Below are positions 22,412 to 35,874 of a DNA stretch of 64,000 nt, piece after piece. Each line of letters begins with the position of its first letter. Position 1 is the first letter of the stretch. The notes beneath the pieces were generated by a model. It saw nothing but the letters and a program-made list of their open reading frames with translations, was not told where the DNA came from and made no database searches. The position numbers were made by a program, and so were the translations under genes. Source of the stretch: Trichopria drosophilae (lineage: Eukaryota; Arthropoda; Insecta; Hymenoptera; Diapriidae); assembly GCA_030407085.1 (NCBI GenBank), contig CM059582.1, positions 92,195,001 to 92,259,000 on the forward strand, in the 5' to 3' direction.

Positions 22412-22761
22412 ATAATTCTATCACTTCCTCCTCTGATAGTTTTATTTAAAAATTGCACACTAAATGAAGAAACCATATATACATCTAGGGCAGGGATTCC
22501 CGTGATTACCCTACTGAAGAGTCTACACGGGATCCTGGAACGAAATGTATATTATTTACAATAGGCACTTGTTTCTACGATAGTCGCTAGAGGGACACAA
22601 AACCCATTTATATGTAAATCAATTTAAATACAGATATGAATATTCCAAAGTGAAGGTTTTGTCGCGATTATCATACAAAATCCGGCGATGTTCATCTTTT
22701 TACCATCTACGTGTTTTGACCTGTAACACCAAGAAATATTATTAATTATTATTTAATTTAA
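22114..22761. mobile_element. Foldback element with TA microsatellite
   Basis: AATAATATTTCTTGGTGTTAC at 22130-22150 recurs in inverse near 22722-22742, and GATGGTAAAAAGATGAAC near 22223 in inverse near 22690. A TA run lies at 22344-22409 in the loop. Confidence 0.55.
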
Positions 22762-23329
22762 AATTAAGACGGTCGAGAAAAAAAACTTTCTCGTTGCTAC
22801 TTTCAACGATTATTGTGATAGTCAGTTACATTTAACCAAATTTTGGCAGTTTCTTGTCGTGTCTTGTATCGTAATTTGACAAGATGTCACGTGATTTTCA
22901 GATTGTAGGTTAATAGACTGTGAATTAAATTTCATGAAATCTCTCCTTGTAATATAACAGTTCTTTTTCAAATAAGGTGAGAAAATTATGTTCCGCCGAG
23001 AAGTAGCCGAGAAATAAATATCTGACATTCAAAATATATTTAATATATTTAAAATATAAAATAAAATAAAAAATGGAATACCACGTCTTACAATAGTTCA
23101 GATATACCGAAAAATTAGTGTTTAAATATCCTGCAACTTTCCTCTAACTGATAACTAAAAGGATCGATGGCACAACGAAAATTAATGATTTTCCATGAAA
23201 ATTAAATTCATCATTCAAAATTAATTATTCAAAAGTAGTCAATATAAAAAATTGTTTTCACAATAGCTAAGGTCTTTTTTGAAATCTCTAAATAAAGTTG
23301 TATATAGATGATTATAATCGAATCATTGG
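22762..23329. other. No gene seen
   Basis: AT-rich. A 25-bp stretch at 22797 repeats 22255 in direct orientation. Confidence 0.5.
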
Positions 23330-23640
23330 ATTGCCACTGTAGAATGAAACTGATTTAACTCATGTTCTGAACGACTGAAGATTCGTTTGGATTGAAATTT
23401 CAAAATGAAGTAAATTGCCCATTTTTGTCCAAATGAGAAAGGGTTTGTCTGGATTGAGATCACGGAATGAATTCGTTCGAATTGAAAATGCAGAATGAAA
23501 TTAATAGAACGACTGGTTGGAACGAGTGACAATTCGGTCATATGACAATTAATACGGGGTGAAACGGATTGGCAATTTTAATGGAATGAGATAAAGTTAA
23601 TTGGAATAAAGGGGAGAAAACTAAGTAGAAGCACGAAAAT
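23330..23640. repeat. GGAATGAA-type degenerate minisatellite, short block
   Basis: Words such as CAGAATGAAA, GGATTGAAATTTC and GAATTGAAAATGC recur at 20 to 60 bases. It is the same family as 27300-28330. A 23-bp unit GGTGATAAAAGAATCGCATC occurs twice just after it (23658 and 23694). Confidence 0.6.
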
Positions 23641-24232
23641 AAGCAATTTTTGAACAAGGTGATAAAAGAATCGCATCGATATTTTTTTCTAGAGGTGATA
23701 AAAGAATCGCATCGATTTCAACTTTTGGCATACTTTAATTGTAGATGTCAAGCACTAAAAAATTCTTTTTTTTTTTTTTTACAAAAGAAAATGACGGCGT
23801 TACAGGTTTCACAATTTGGCGTCTTTTGCACGAGGTGGAAAAATGCTGCCATTGTCACGTTTTTTGTAGCGGTCTGAAACAAAAAATCAAAAAATTTTTC
23901 GATTACTTATGAGTTTAGGCGAAGGATGTACCTATAAGATTATTAAAAAGTGCAAAATTAAAAATTTGGTAGGCATTTTAGTAAAAAATTCAAATTTTCG
24001 ACTATTTTTTTAACACTTTTTACCCCAAAAAAGTAATTTATTTTCGAGATATTCTTATAACTTTAGGTATATCCTTTCGATAATATTATAGACTAAAACC
24101 TCCGAAAATTTCAGCCTGATCGATCAACAACTTTTTGAGCTAGAGTGGCAATAGTTGTTGAAAATACAGTTTCGAGATAATCGCGTTTAAAGATTTAATA
24201 CGATAAAACTATTAGTTTCAGTGACTTACAGC
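23641..24232. other. No gene seen
   Basis: Low-complexity sequence downstream of the MULE pseudogene, probably its 3' flank. Confidence 0.4.
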
Positions 24233-25720
24233 TCAATCAGCAATTCCAGGCCCATACAATAATCCTTCAGCTTCCTCGAAAAGTTGATTGGTTTCCAGTT
24301 GAAGTTGTTTTCGGGCTGTACGAGCTTCTTTTGTCTCGGAAAGGCTCATTGTGTTCTGCCTTGTTATCCGCGTCTCATCGGTTTTTTCGGCGAAAGCTTT
24401 GGAGTGGGTGCCAACAATGATTCCCAGTGTGTACCTTATTCGCAGGATGGAAGTATAGCCTTCATTAAACACTCCGGCAGCAATGTAGGCTGAGATCTCG
24501 ATAATTTTCACTCCAGAATGAACATGTTTTGGAGTTAATCGCCAAATTGTGGAGTTAAAACTTTTGTTAGCATTTTGTGTATGGCCACACAAACATCTTT
24601 CTAGTAAATTTTCTCTGCTCAAATCTTTATAAATTGGCAGAACATGCTGTTTTATTTCTTCAGGAAGTAATGGAGTAAGATCTTCAAGTTTTGGATCTGT
24701 GTTTAAAGCAATAGCTTTCTGTCACTTGCACCAGCTATCGGCTCCAGCCGGACTGTTTTCATGATTCGACTCTTCTTTTGTTGAAAAAATATGGAAATAA
24801 GTAGCCATAATTGATTTCTTCATATTTTCAACGCTGTCTACATTTCTTTGGATACTCAAACCATAATATGTTGAGAGTTTTTTTATCACTTTATTCGTTA
24901 ACTTGCCTCTTCCGCCAAGTTTTTTTTCTTTTCGTACGTTTTGGAGTCTATTGTACATTCTCTTCTTGACGTGACTGAAACACTCACTTTTTACAACAGT
25001 CATAAGGATTTAATTCAAGTATGGCCTTGAAAGTTTTTGAGTCCCCATCACCGATGTAATTACCATATTTCACGCGGAAATTCTCTTCCGATCTCGAAAA
25101 CATTTCTTTCATCGAATAAACTACCATTTTCCGGAGCTACCTTCGTGATTCTGCATGCATTCTTCTTCGTGATCTTCATACCATTTACGATATTCTTCAG
25201 TATGAGTTTTCTTGTTCCAGAACGTACAACTATGGCAATAACTGCTTTTTACAACTAAGTCGACCACTTTGCCGGTATAGTAGCCGATGAGCGTTGTAAC
25301 ACCGTACAATGACTGAAATCCACGCTTTTTCCACGAGCCGTCCCCAGAAACTTTGAGATTTTTTTCTTCACTTCCGTGCTCGACATTTTTTTCAATCTCT
25401 TCTTTAACAGCTTTTTTGGATAAAATATCGAATGACGACTTACAAGCTGCATGAAAATGTTCGATGATGTTAGTGTAACTGCTTTGGCTCAATCCACTGC
25501 ATATGTCCATAAGATTACAAAATATATTTATTCCTTCTCTTGCGATGCCGAACAATCTCATGACTATTCTTCGATTTATTTCGTAACCATTAGAAACAAA
25601 ATGTCCTGAATTTATTTGTCTACTACCGCAGCGACATATAACGACAATTTTGAAACCGAGTCCTCTCTGCCCTGATTCTTCAAAACGTACTTTTTGCTTG
25701 CACGTCGAACAAATCAAAAT
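24233..25720 (-). pseudogene. Mutator-like (MULE) transposase, frameshifted
   Basis: The N-terminal part (25717-25121) has Cys-rich ICSTCKQKVRFEES and CRCGS, then the first catalytic region VSGDGSWKKRGF and YCHSCTFW, typical of the insect Mutator-like transposase family. The second catalytic region, YIGDGDSKT, lies at about 25065-25040 in a different frame after a stop. The next block (25003-24722) carries KLGGRGKLTNKVIKKLSTYYGL and GADSWCK. The last (24622-24233) carries LLERCLCGHTQNANKSFNSTIW and IAAGVFNEG. Order and spacing match one transposase of about 500 residues broken by several indels. No terminal repeats were identified. Confidence 0.85.
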
Positions 25721-26560
25721 TTCTGACAGAGCAATTATAACTGCTTTTTGGGTTTTAAAATCAAAACTGTTAGCCGATTAAAACTGAATTTATGTCGTTA
25801 AAGTAAAATAAAAACAACGACATGAAAATTGTCGGAAAGTCAAGTACCGCGACGGCAGTTATAAATAGGTCGAACGACTTTTAGTCATTCGCCCGACGGT
25901 TTCGTCCCACGCGTAAACAATTGAATTTTCAATTACAAGTTGATCGAAATGGACAATCGACGAACCATTTTTACCCGGAATTGACACGGCACTGACTCAA
26001 CACAATATAAAATAAAATTACGGAACAAACAACAACGAAAGGAATATGATACGGAAAGAAATCAATGTCTTGTCGGAATTAACTGTCATGAAAAAGATAC
26101 TCCAATGACAGCATAGGAAGGAAATTAAAAAAAAACAAGAAAGTATTAATAAAATTCTAATATAAGTATTATTGTTCCCTATACTTTTCCATACATAGAA
26201 ATTAACGTGAGAATTATGCCCGATACTCGTGAACTCGACAGACGAAAAGTCGGTACTTACAATAATACGGACGCTCTGTCTCTCTCTTGTTCGCGGGCTG
26301 CAGCCGGTTCGATCGGACGCACGTGGCCGGGAAATTCGGCCGTCACACTCACTCCTATACACCCACTAGGTCGACAAAATCTATTGCGAAGGAACGTTTT
26401 GTTAAACAAAAGTACCTCTATAGCGCGACGGTCAGGTCAGGTCTGAGGAGTTTCGCGGGTCCCCCCGGTGCGCGCCTCGCTCCCCTCACGCCCCTCGCGG
26501 CGAGTTCCACTGATCTCGACCATTGTTTACCTTATTGGTAATAATCAGGCAGGAGACATA
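25721..26560 (-). other. Probable 5' region of the MULE pseudogene
   Basis: It includes a GC- and CpG-rich patch (26260-26530) unlike the AT-rich surroundings and, on the minus strand, a GTAAGT donor-like site at about 26255. An upstream noncoding exon and promoter of the transposase unit would fit. A TATAAATAG word lies on the plus strand at 25861. Confidence 0.3.
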
Positions 26561-27299
26561 ACGTGATGCCACAGTAATTATAATAACATTTTCATAAAAA
26601 GGCATTCACGTTACACAATAAAAACAGTAAAAAAGTCAATAATTCTGTACGTGTGCAAAGGATTCGTACGGATATCTTCACTGGTGGCAGTCTTCAATTT
26701 TTTTGCACTTGCACTCACACCATCGTCATTTGAATTCATAGCGAATTTCTCACCGCTGCTGTCTGCAAATTAATTTCCTTGAAAATGTTTTTTCTTAGGA
26801 CGGTTTCGAGCGATGTTACCTCGCGATCCTTTACGATAGTTTGGCATTTTAAATTCAAATATAAATTCGACTGCACACGTGAAACTTTCGAGCCGAACTG
26901 ATTCTGTTGCTTGCGTGACGTTAGTTTCACATACCTATACAGCTACGCACTATATACATGTGTATACGATAGAGAAGGGTTCTACAAAGGTGTTGACAAA
27001 GAATGCTTACTCTGCCCACAGTTGCCAAATTTATTTTGTCTCTTGACGACCTGACCTCTACCAGTTTTGCCCCAAGCGCTTTAGGTACGCTCCCGGCGTT
27101 CCAGGTGTGATATCACGATAATGGGCGATAGCGCCGTAAATATTGCGAATTTCGACTTTTCTGTTTGCCAATACTCTCAAGATATTATACTTCCGAAATA
27201 TGAAATAAAAAAAATTTAAATTTTTTGATCATTTTACTTAGTTTTCTCTCCTTAACAACGAGTAGTGAAACGAACAGACACCAATTATCAATTACTGAC
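26561..27299. other. No gene seen
   Basis: Mixed AT-rich sequence without a defendable coding frame. Confidence 0.5.
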
Positions 27300-28330
27300 G
27301 GCCCGATCGTATGACAATGCGGAATGAAAAGGATTGGCAATTTTTGGCTGAATGATTTTAAACTCGTTCAGGTTGAAGGCGCGGAATAAAACGAATTCAA
27401 CAAGTGGTTAGAATTACTGGCGATTTGATCTGCTGAAAATGCCGAACCAAAGTGATTGGCAATTTTTTATTGAATGAGGTAGGAGTAATTAATGGCTTTA
27501 TCAAATTGAAATTTCGGAATTCGGAATGAAATGAATTGACAATTTTCTACTGAATGAGATAAAGTTAGTTGGAATTAAAAACGTGTAATGAAATGAACCG
27601 AGACAAATTATGCATTTTTGACATAATGAGAGCTAATTTGTTCGAATTGAAAATGCAGATTAAAAATGCGGAATGCAACGGATTACGAAATGAAACGGAT
27701 TAGCATTTTTTGACTGAATGAGTTTAACTTTGTTCAGGTTGAAAGCACGGAATAAAATGAATTGAACAAGTGGTTGGAATAACTGGTGATTCGATCTGTT
27801 GAAAATACGGAAAGAAACGGATTGGCAATTTTCGACCGAATGAGATTAAGTTAGTTGGAATTAACAACGAGCAATGCAACGAACCGAAACAAATTATCAT
27901 TTACTGACGTAATGAGATCGGGGAATGAAATTAATTGAAACTCTGGTTAAAATGAGTGACGGCTCGATCGGATGAAAATACGGAATGAAAAGGATTGGCA
28001 ATTTTTGGCTGAATGAGTTTAAATTTGTTCAGGTTGAAAGCGCGGAATAAAACGAATTGAACAAGTGGTTAGAATAACTGGCAATTCAATCTGCTAAAAA
28101 AATGGAATTAAACGGATTGGCAATTTTGTATTGAATGAGCGAAAGTTCGTTGAGATTATAAACTCGGAATGAAACAAATTAAAATAAATTGTCTAATTTT
28201 GTAGTAATGAAAGCGGGTTCTTTTGGATTGAAAGCGCGGAATGAAACATATTGAACGCGAGTTTAATTCGATCTGATCGAAATTTCAGAATAAAACGGAT
28301 TTTTAATTTTGGTTGGCAGCATGGAATTTA
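27300..28330. repeat. Degenerate minisatellite of GGAATGAAACGGATTGG units
   Basis: Units of about 60 bp contain GGAATGAAA, GGATTGGCAATTTT and TGAATGAG. A higher-order block with GTTCAGGTTGAA recurs near 27360, 27730 and 28025 (spacing about 370 and 295). Many copies are diverged. Confidence 0.75.
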
Positions 28331-28680
28331 ATCTGTGTCTTCCGTAATCAGAATATTTTTTCAAAGAGTCAAGTAGGGGCAAAATCCGGAAATATCTAAA
28401 CTGAAACAGTCACAGAAATGTAATTTTTATAAGATGTGCAATGTCATATTGATTACTGAAGTATTATTTACGGAAGATAATCAAAATACTTTTTATTTTA
28501 TGACATTTGAAACAGAAATAACTTGAACGTTCTGAACTCAGTCAATCGTAAATTATAAAAACTTTAAGTGGTGATTATTATGAACTCAAGGGTTGTGTTG
28601 GAGCAGTACAAATCTCTACAGAATTACAACAATAAAATTTTAACAATTAATCGCCATGTCCCATGAGAACATTTTTCCAT
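28331..28680. other. No gene seen
   Basis: AT-rich spacer between the minisatellite and the hAT pseudogene. Confidence 0.5.
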
Positions 28681-30366
28681 TCACAGGTGGTCCACGATTG
28701 TAAACAAAAAAAATACTCTTGCTGATTCTGCATTTAGTCGATTGCGGTCTTTTCTGGTGGTCAAAGATGCGCGAGAAAATAATCTCTCAGCCGGTACAGA
28801 GGTAGCAGGCACAGAAACAAAGTCCTTTGCCATTCTAGATAAATTTGGAAATTCTGGTTTGTGACATTTCCACCATTCAAGAATATCTAGTTTCCATTCG
28901 ATGTGTGGCGTAGACAGATACTTTTCGACTTCATCCTTCCAGGTATTATTACACTTCCCTGGGCAAGTTATTTTAAATAAACAATTGAAATCTATTTCGT
29001 CATCGCCGTCATCATTTTGCTCTGCCCCTGCCATTCCTAAATCATTGTCAATTTCATTACTGTTTGGAATGAAATATTTTGATTTATAGAGGTCTTCTAA
29101 TTTCTGTTTTGCCTGCTTTTCCATTTCTTGCCCCATGTGGTTCTTATAAATGTCTCCATTTTCTGCCTTGGATCCAAAATTAGGGCGACACAGTAGAGCC
29201 AGTTACACTTGTTATAGTGCTTGAGCAATTTTTCTCTAGCGGTTAAAGCCGCTTCTTTTATTTGTATATCAGTCGAAGTACTTGTTATTATCAATTCTTT
29301 TAACCACATTTTCTATTTTGTCGAATAACAAATTAAATCCCACAATGACAAAAGGTAAAGTAACGTATTTTCCCCCCGAGAATGTTGTTGATACTGTTTT
29401 GAAATGTCGCAGTATCATAGTGACTTTAGAAAGTAGGGTCCAGTCTGAATCAGACAATCGAAATTCAGAAAGTGAAGGGTTATCATCACAAAGCAGGTTG
29501 AGTGCAGGACGCATTTCTAAAGCATATTTCATCATATCGAAAGATGAATGTCAACGAGTTGAAACATCAATACGGGGTGACAGAATTTTTACATTCACCG
29601 TTTCGCAACATGATTTGAATTTGAGGAATAACTGTTCCGAAAATTTTATTTTTATAGAAGTTTCCGAAGCTTGTCAAGGATCACGAAACTATTATTTTTT
29701 TATTCATCATCGTCATTGTCGGCATCTTCACATTCATTGTTAGTACCTTCTAAATCTCCATCATATCCATCAGTATCATCATTAACATCACCTGCAAGAT
29801 TGTCATCATCGTATTCTGCATCAGTTTTTAAAACATGCATTAATGAATTATATGGCAAATTAGCAATCTTGAAAATTTTTTCTAATTCTTCAATGAATGT
29901 GGTATTTGCCGATGCATTGTCGAGGGTTACGCCTTCTATTTTGTTGTGCAGCTCATGTTTACTTAACGTTTTATAAAAAAAGTTGAGCAATATCCCTTCC
30001 GCTGTGTAGGCCATTGGATGGCACGAAATCAAGTGCCAATGATTGCAATTTCCAGTCACCATCAATAAAGTGAGCAGTAATACCAAGACTTGTTGCTGAT
30101 AGAGACCCAACCATCAATAGTGTAGGAAATTTTCGACTCGTTATTTTTCAATATTTTCATCGCTTTTTCTTGCATTCTTGTAAATCGTTGCACACACATG
30201 GATCTGCATTCCGTTTTTTTTGGTACCTTGGCATTTTTGTTCAAGTAAAAGAAGAGATCTTGCGTTTTGTAGTCATTGAAAAAACTGAACGGCAAGTAAT
30301 TTGCAGGGACCCAGTCAATGAGCATTTCGTTAAAGTAATCTTGACGGAATGGTAACTGGGCAATTC
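28681..30366 (-). pseudogene. hAT-family transposase, multiply frameshifted
   Basis: Reading inward on the minus strand: LPFRQDYFNEMLIDW, then YTIDGWVS (first catalytic Asp region), GVTLDNASANT (second Asp region), an Asp/Glu-rich insert near 29720-29800, MRPALNLLCDDNP, LSDSDWTLLSKVTMIL, ILDPRQKM, and finally SVPATSVPAERLFSRASL with the catalytic Glu in the C-terminal dimerisation region. These blocks are in at least five different frames, so several indels broke one protein of about 550 residues. The BED zinc finger expected at the N-terminus is not seen. No terminal repeats or 8-bp duplication were located. Confidence 0.85.
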
Positions 30367-30602
30367 CACGTCAAGTGATCACGGGATTATTATAATAGTC
30401 TCTGATGTTGCTTAAATTGAATAAATAGCGCTTGTTTATTATGAAAAACAATATCCTCAAATAATTTTCAAAATATTCAAAAATATTAAAGTTATTACAA
30501 TTATAATTAAACAAAAAATTTTATTTCTTCCAATTATAACTTTTAAGACACGCATCGGATTTTCAACTTCATTTCCTTAAATTGCTCGTTGAGAGTCATA
30601 GT

Positions 30603-31288
30603 TTAAACAAGTTTACTAAGATAGTTAGTCAGTTGGTTAAAGGCAATGCGTTCAAGGAGCTTAGAGATCGCGGGTAATATAGCTATTAGGCGGTAATGAG
30701 CTGGGCAGGTGGGTTGTGGAATCTTATTAATAGGGATCATGAGTAAAGCTTTCCACTCGGAAGGAACGATTGACGAGTTAACCGATTCATTGAATAGATA
30801 AACTAAGTACGGAGCTAATACAGAAAAGGTTTTGGTGTAAAAACTAAGGGAAATCATGTCGTTACCAAGCGCTTCTGATTTTGCTCTAGCAAGACAATCA
30901 GCAACATCACTTATCACGATATTGGAGGAAAAGAATTTCTCGTCGCTGAAGTCCGAAGAGAGAGATCCAGAATTATGGTACTGTAGATCTGTGATGTGAG
31001 GTACCGGTGTCGTATGGTAGGTATTGAGCTCATCAAGAGTGCAACACAGCACAGAAGTACTTTTCTTTGATTTTATTAGCCCTAATTTCCGTATTTCTTT
31101 CCACAAGATTTTACTGTCATGAATGTTATTGATGCGGTCCCGATAATAAAGTTCCCTAGCCAAGTTCCAGGCCCTTTTGTTAATTTTATTGGCACTGATA
31201 AGCTGATGTTTTAGCAAAGAATCTCTAGTCCTCCTGTATGCCCGTAGAAGAGTGTTTCTCTCCTTCCTCAGTTTCCTGTGGAGTCCTG
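30603..31288 (-). pseudogene. Non-LTR retrotransposon fragment (between endonuclease and RT)
   Basis: An open frame of about 225 codons starts with a basic helix (HRKLRKERNTLLRAYRRT) typical of the linker between endonuclease and RT, and ends inside the first RT motifs with MIPINKIPQPTCPAHYRLIAIL and KLLERIAFNQL. The last part closely parallels the start of the RT ORF at 39094 (MIPINK, YRLxAIL, LER). It is the same family in the opposite orientation. The palm with the catalytic Asp pair is absent; the sequence stops at TAA near 30603. Confidence 0.8.
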
Positions 31289-32164
31289 TGACACTACTTG
31301 AACGTCATTGCTTTCACATAAATGCTATATTTTTTTTATACTTTAAGATATCATAAATAAAAAGCTTGATGAATTTCGAAGTCGCCCGACGTTACAGAGA
31401 CGCTCTATAATTATTTATAGATAAAAAAATAATGAAATTTCATGCGTCCCTTGCATGTTTTTTTTTTACTCTTATGAGTATTGTATTTGCGCCGCGTGAG
31501 TTAACCTTGTGTTTTTAGCGCGAAATGGAGGCAAACATCTCATAAAGCAATATAATCATATGAATTATATGTGCCACACATTTAATTGTATAGAGTGAGC
31601 CTACAGTACCCGTCCCTTGAATTTCGTAAATTCTAAACTTATTTAAACTTGTTTATTTATTATCCGCGCCGTCTTAGAAATCGAATATTTATTGTTTTTG
31701 GTTATTAAAGGACACAATAATAAAGTGTTTGATACTTTACTCATTTGTGTGCGCCTTAAACTGTTGATGTTATACAAGTGTAAACATACATTCCAAAAAC
31801 GTGCCAATTTCAGAAAATTGACTATTTTTCGTGGCACATTCAAAATATCGCCAATATCAAGTTGTTCGGTGTGCTGGTAAGTAAATACCTTATATAAGTA
31901 TGTAAAGTGCGCGGCATTGTTATATTTTACATATTTTCAAAGTTATTGAAAGAACTATTTATAAAGTCGTAATTTAACGATGAATTAAACACTGTAAGCT
32001 TAGTAACATTGTGTTCAGAAACTAAAAGTATGTTTATTCAGATAAAATTTGGTGTTCTTTATGTGTTTAAAGAAAAACATTTCTTTATTATACTTGTTTA
32101 AGCACTGTGTTTCAAATTAGAGCTATTGTAAAACAAAAGATGCATTTCGAGTCTATGTATAAGT
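31289..32164. other. No gene seen
   Basis: AT-rich. Possibly the 5' flank of the non-LTR fragment on the minus strand up to about 31330. Confidence 0.5.
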
Positions 32165-32390
32165 GATAACCCGGGAAAAAATGAATCATATATGGATCAT
32201 ATTTGAACCATATATGGACATATATGAACCATATATGATCATATATCATCATATATGATTCATATATAATCCATATATAATTATATATAATCCATGTATA
32301 ATTATATATGCTCATATATGAATTTTGACCTGATATAACTGCATATACGCGTATATGAGCATATGTGCTATTATATAAATTTGCTATACA
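32165..32390. repeat. Irregular CATATATG-word tract
   Basis: CATATATGGA, CATATATGATC, ATATATAATCC and CATATATGAAC recur in both orientations. The core is palindromic. Confidence 0.75.
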
Positions 32391-32989
32391 GGAGTTTTCG
32401 GGCTGATGATTACGAATCTGAGCTCAGATTTTGAAATTTCAATGTGGCAGATCCAATTTTAACGAAATCCACTAATAACTTCATTTTTCACCGCCATCTT
32501 GGATCCGCCATTTTGAATTTCCAAAATCTGAACTCAGATTCATAATCGGCGACCTCGGAAACCCTATTATACACAATTTTAGGGCGATCCAATTAAGCAT
32601 TTACCTGTAATCCTATTTTTTTTATAAAAATGATAATTTTTATTGGTTTATTTAATTATAAAACAAAATATTAAATAAATATTGCTTAAAATGCAATGTT
32701 GTATACATCTTCAACTCTCACATAAGAGATATTTTTAAAAAATTGGCCGGAAATGCGTTATTTAATTATTGACCTTTCAAAAAATCAAAATTTCAAGCTC
32801 ATCCCGGTGGTCAATATTTTGGACATTGTACCGCAAAGTTTTAATGCCGTTGAGTAAAAAGGATGCACGAGCGTACATTTTTACTTCTTATGTAGATATG
32901 AATACATATACCCAACGCCAATGTTGTGCTTGAAGTTAAAAAAAAAAATTATTGAGAGGCTGAAATTTAAAAATTCCAGAGATTTGCCC
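32391..32989. other. Dispersed repeat sequence
   Basis: CGCCATCTTGGATCCGCCATTTTGAATTTC-like sequence with CTGAACTCAGATTC recurs in related form at 34190-34290. No gene seen. Confidence 0.5.
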
Positions 32990-33103
32990 ATATATGCATG
33001 TTTTTGGTAGAGAATCATCAACTTCATTCGCGTATAGCGCTTTGCGGGTCCGCATACCCTGAATAAACGCGGTGCGTAGGACGGGGTTAGACAGCCTTAC
33101 ACA

Positions 33104-35874
33104 CACTGAAAAAAATTTCAGAACGTAGCCCTGTGACGCTCTCCGATACTAGCGCTAACGGACTCGTTCCGAACAGCGTGTCTTGACTCTTTAAAGGTGC
33201 TCAGCCGTGATCGCGCCGAACGGGCTGCGTCACGGGCTCTCCCAGCACAGAGCTATGAATCTCCAGATGGCAGGATTTTGAATAGCATCACATGAACTTG
33301 TCACAGACGTCAAGACAAAGCGCTATGTATACATGCCTCCCTTGATTATTCTACGCAAAACTAGTACATTCGCGTTTTCGTTACGCATATAATACATCAA
33401 ATGGTTTCTAAACATGTTGAAAATAATTTCAACGCGGAATTTTATGTTTTTCTATATAGAAGTAGATGATTTTTACGAGTTTCCAACAGTCTCAATTAGT
33501 TCTCAAACCCATAGTATTCGAAAATGCATTCAGAAAAGATTCAAAAGCATTCGTTTCATACGTTTTAAATTCATTTTCTGTCACTGTCGAATTCAGACTA
33601 ATACAAAAATTAATTTCCTTAACATTTTTAATTCATATGAATTCATTGATATCAGAAAATAATATATGTACAAAAAAGAACTTGAATTCATTTGAATGCA
33701 AATATAATATATATTATAATTATTCTATTTATAATGAATTCTTATGAATACAAATATAATGTTGATTTATTAATAGTATAAATTATGAATTGATGCGAAT
33801 GCAAATATAATATATATTATTATTGGAATTTTTCGAATACAAAAATATTTTACTAATATTTTAATACGAAAATATAAATCCGAATGAATACAAAAGAATG
33901 CATAAATAATAGTGTTGTCGAAACTGCTAAAAATACGAATATACAATTTAATCCATGATCGTGATTGGAAATATGTTGTATTAATATATATGAATCCATT
34001 TATAATTGACTCGCAAAAAGGCAAAAGTCATGAATACATCTGAATACAAAGGAAGATTGAAATGATAATTTATTAATACAATTGCATCTATGAATAAAAA
34101 CAGTTAATTACCAGAATTAACGAATACATTTTAATACATACATTTGAGATTCGTAATCAGCGACCCCAAAAACCCCCGAGTAATAATTTTTAGGTAAATT
34201 AGATAGATTTTAAAAAAGTCTTCCGCCATATTGGGTCCGCCATTTTGAATTTTTAAAATCTGACTTCAGATTTGTAATCAGCAGCCGAAAATCTGTAAAG
34301 AACCATATCGTCTGATTTTTTTAAATATTATTATTCGGGTATAAATGTGAAATTGATGTACATTTTTTATTGGACATGGTCAACTTTGACCCCTCATATT
34401 TCGGAAACGGGGCATATACTCGCTTTGAAATTTTGCAGGAATTATTCGGTCATCATATGTAACCAATTGGCATAAAAAATGTTTCAATATTCGAAGTACG
34501 AAAAATGGGCATTTTTTGCATGGGGCTTACAGAGGCTATTTTTGAAATTTCCGATTTTTTAAATTATGAAATGTTTTAATTGTGTATGGCGGTTTTGAAT
34601 TGTCACACATCATGTTAAAATTTCGCCAGATTTCACGTATGCAATACCGTGTACGATATATTGCGTAATTTTAAATATAATATATTTATTTTATCAACAA
34701 AAATATTGCATTGTAAACTTACTGAAAAGTGAAAAATTGTCAATCAGTTACAAATACATGAACATTGTTATTACACTTAAAAAAAGTTTACTCAGATATC
34801 TGTAGGAAATTTTTTTAATTAGGATTCAAACTTGCATTTTTTGCTAAGTTATGTATTAAAATGTATTCGTTAATTCTGGTAATTAACTGTTTTTATTCAT
34901 AGATTCAATTGTATTAATAAATTATCATTTCAATCTTCCTTTGTATTCAGATGTATTCATGACTTTTGCCTTTTTGAAAGTCAATTATAAATGGATTCAT
35001 ATATATTAATACAACATATTTCCAATCACGATCATGGATTAAATTGTATATTCGTATTTTTAGCAGTTTCGACAACACTATTATTTATGCATTCTTTTGG
35101 ATTCATATTTTCGTATTAAAATATTAGTAAAATATTTTTGTATTCGAAAAATTCCAATAATAATATATATTATATTTGCATTCGCATCAATTCATAATTT
35201 ATACTATTAATAAATCAACATTATATTTGTATTCATAAGGATTCATTATAAATAGGATAATAATAATATATATTATATTTGCATTCAAATGAATTCAAGT
35301 TCTTTTTTGTGCATATTATTTTTTGATATCAATGAATTCATATGAATTAAAAATGTTATGGAAATTAATTTTTGTATCAGTGTTAATTCGTCAGTGACAG
35401 AAAATGAATTTAAAACGTATGAAACGAATGCTTTTGAATCTTTTCTGAATGCATTTTCGAATACTATGGGTTTGAGAACTAATTGAGACTGTTGGAAACT
35501 CGTAAAAATCATCTACTTCTATATAGAAAAACATAAAATTCCGCGTTGAAATTATTTTCAACATGTTTAGAAACCATTTGATGTATTATATGCGTAAAGA
35601 AAACGCGAATGTACTAGTTTAGCGTAGAATAATCAAGGGAGGCATGTATACATAGCGCTTTGTCTTGACGTCTGTGACAAGTTCATGTGATGCTATTCAA
35701 AATTCCGCCATCTGGAGATTCATAGCTCTGTGCTGGGAGAGCCCGTGACGCAGCCCGTTCGGCGCGACCACGTGTGAGCGCGAGGATTCCCGAAAGGTAT
35801 AAGCCGTGACTTTATCCAAGTCGGAGCGCTATGGCGCACTCTCACAGCGATGCGATTGGAAATTTTTTTCAGTG
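33104..35874. mobile_element. 2.77-kb foldback element with 0.9-1 kb arms
   Basis: Ends are CACTGAAAAAAATTTC on both sides. Arms (33104-34137 and 34851-35874) are inverted copies, close from 33209 inward and divergent in the outer 100 bp. Inner arms consist of GAATACAAATATAATA- and GAATTCAT-type words. The loop (34138-34850) has no coding. Discounting a 2-bp TG duplication, the ORF1 frame on either side rejoins. Confidence 0.8.

Noticed and set aside
22235..22564. Open frame through the TA microsatellite
   Set aside because: Ile-Tyr repeat translation of a TA run; same for frames at 45663-46034 and 55579-55949.
25885..25915. Third hammerhead candidate (GGGACGAAAC on the minus strand)
   Set aside because: No CTGANGA core or cleavage triplet within reach.
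35829..35874. C-terminal end of ORF1 as read through to 35829
   Set aside because: The last residues are coded by the foldback terminal repeat, not by ORF1.
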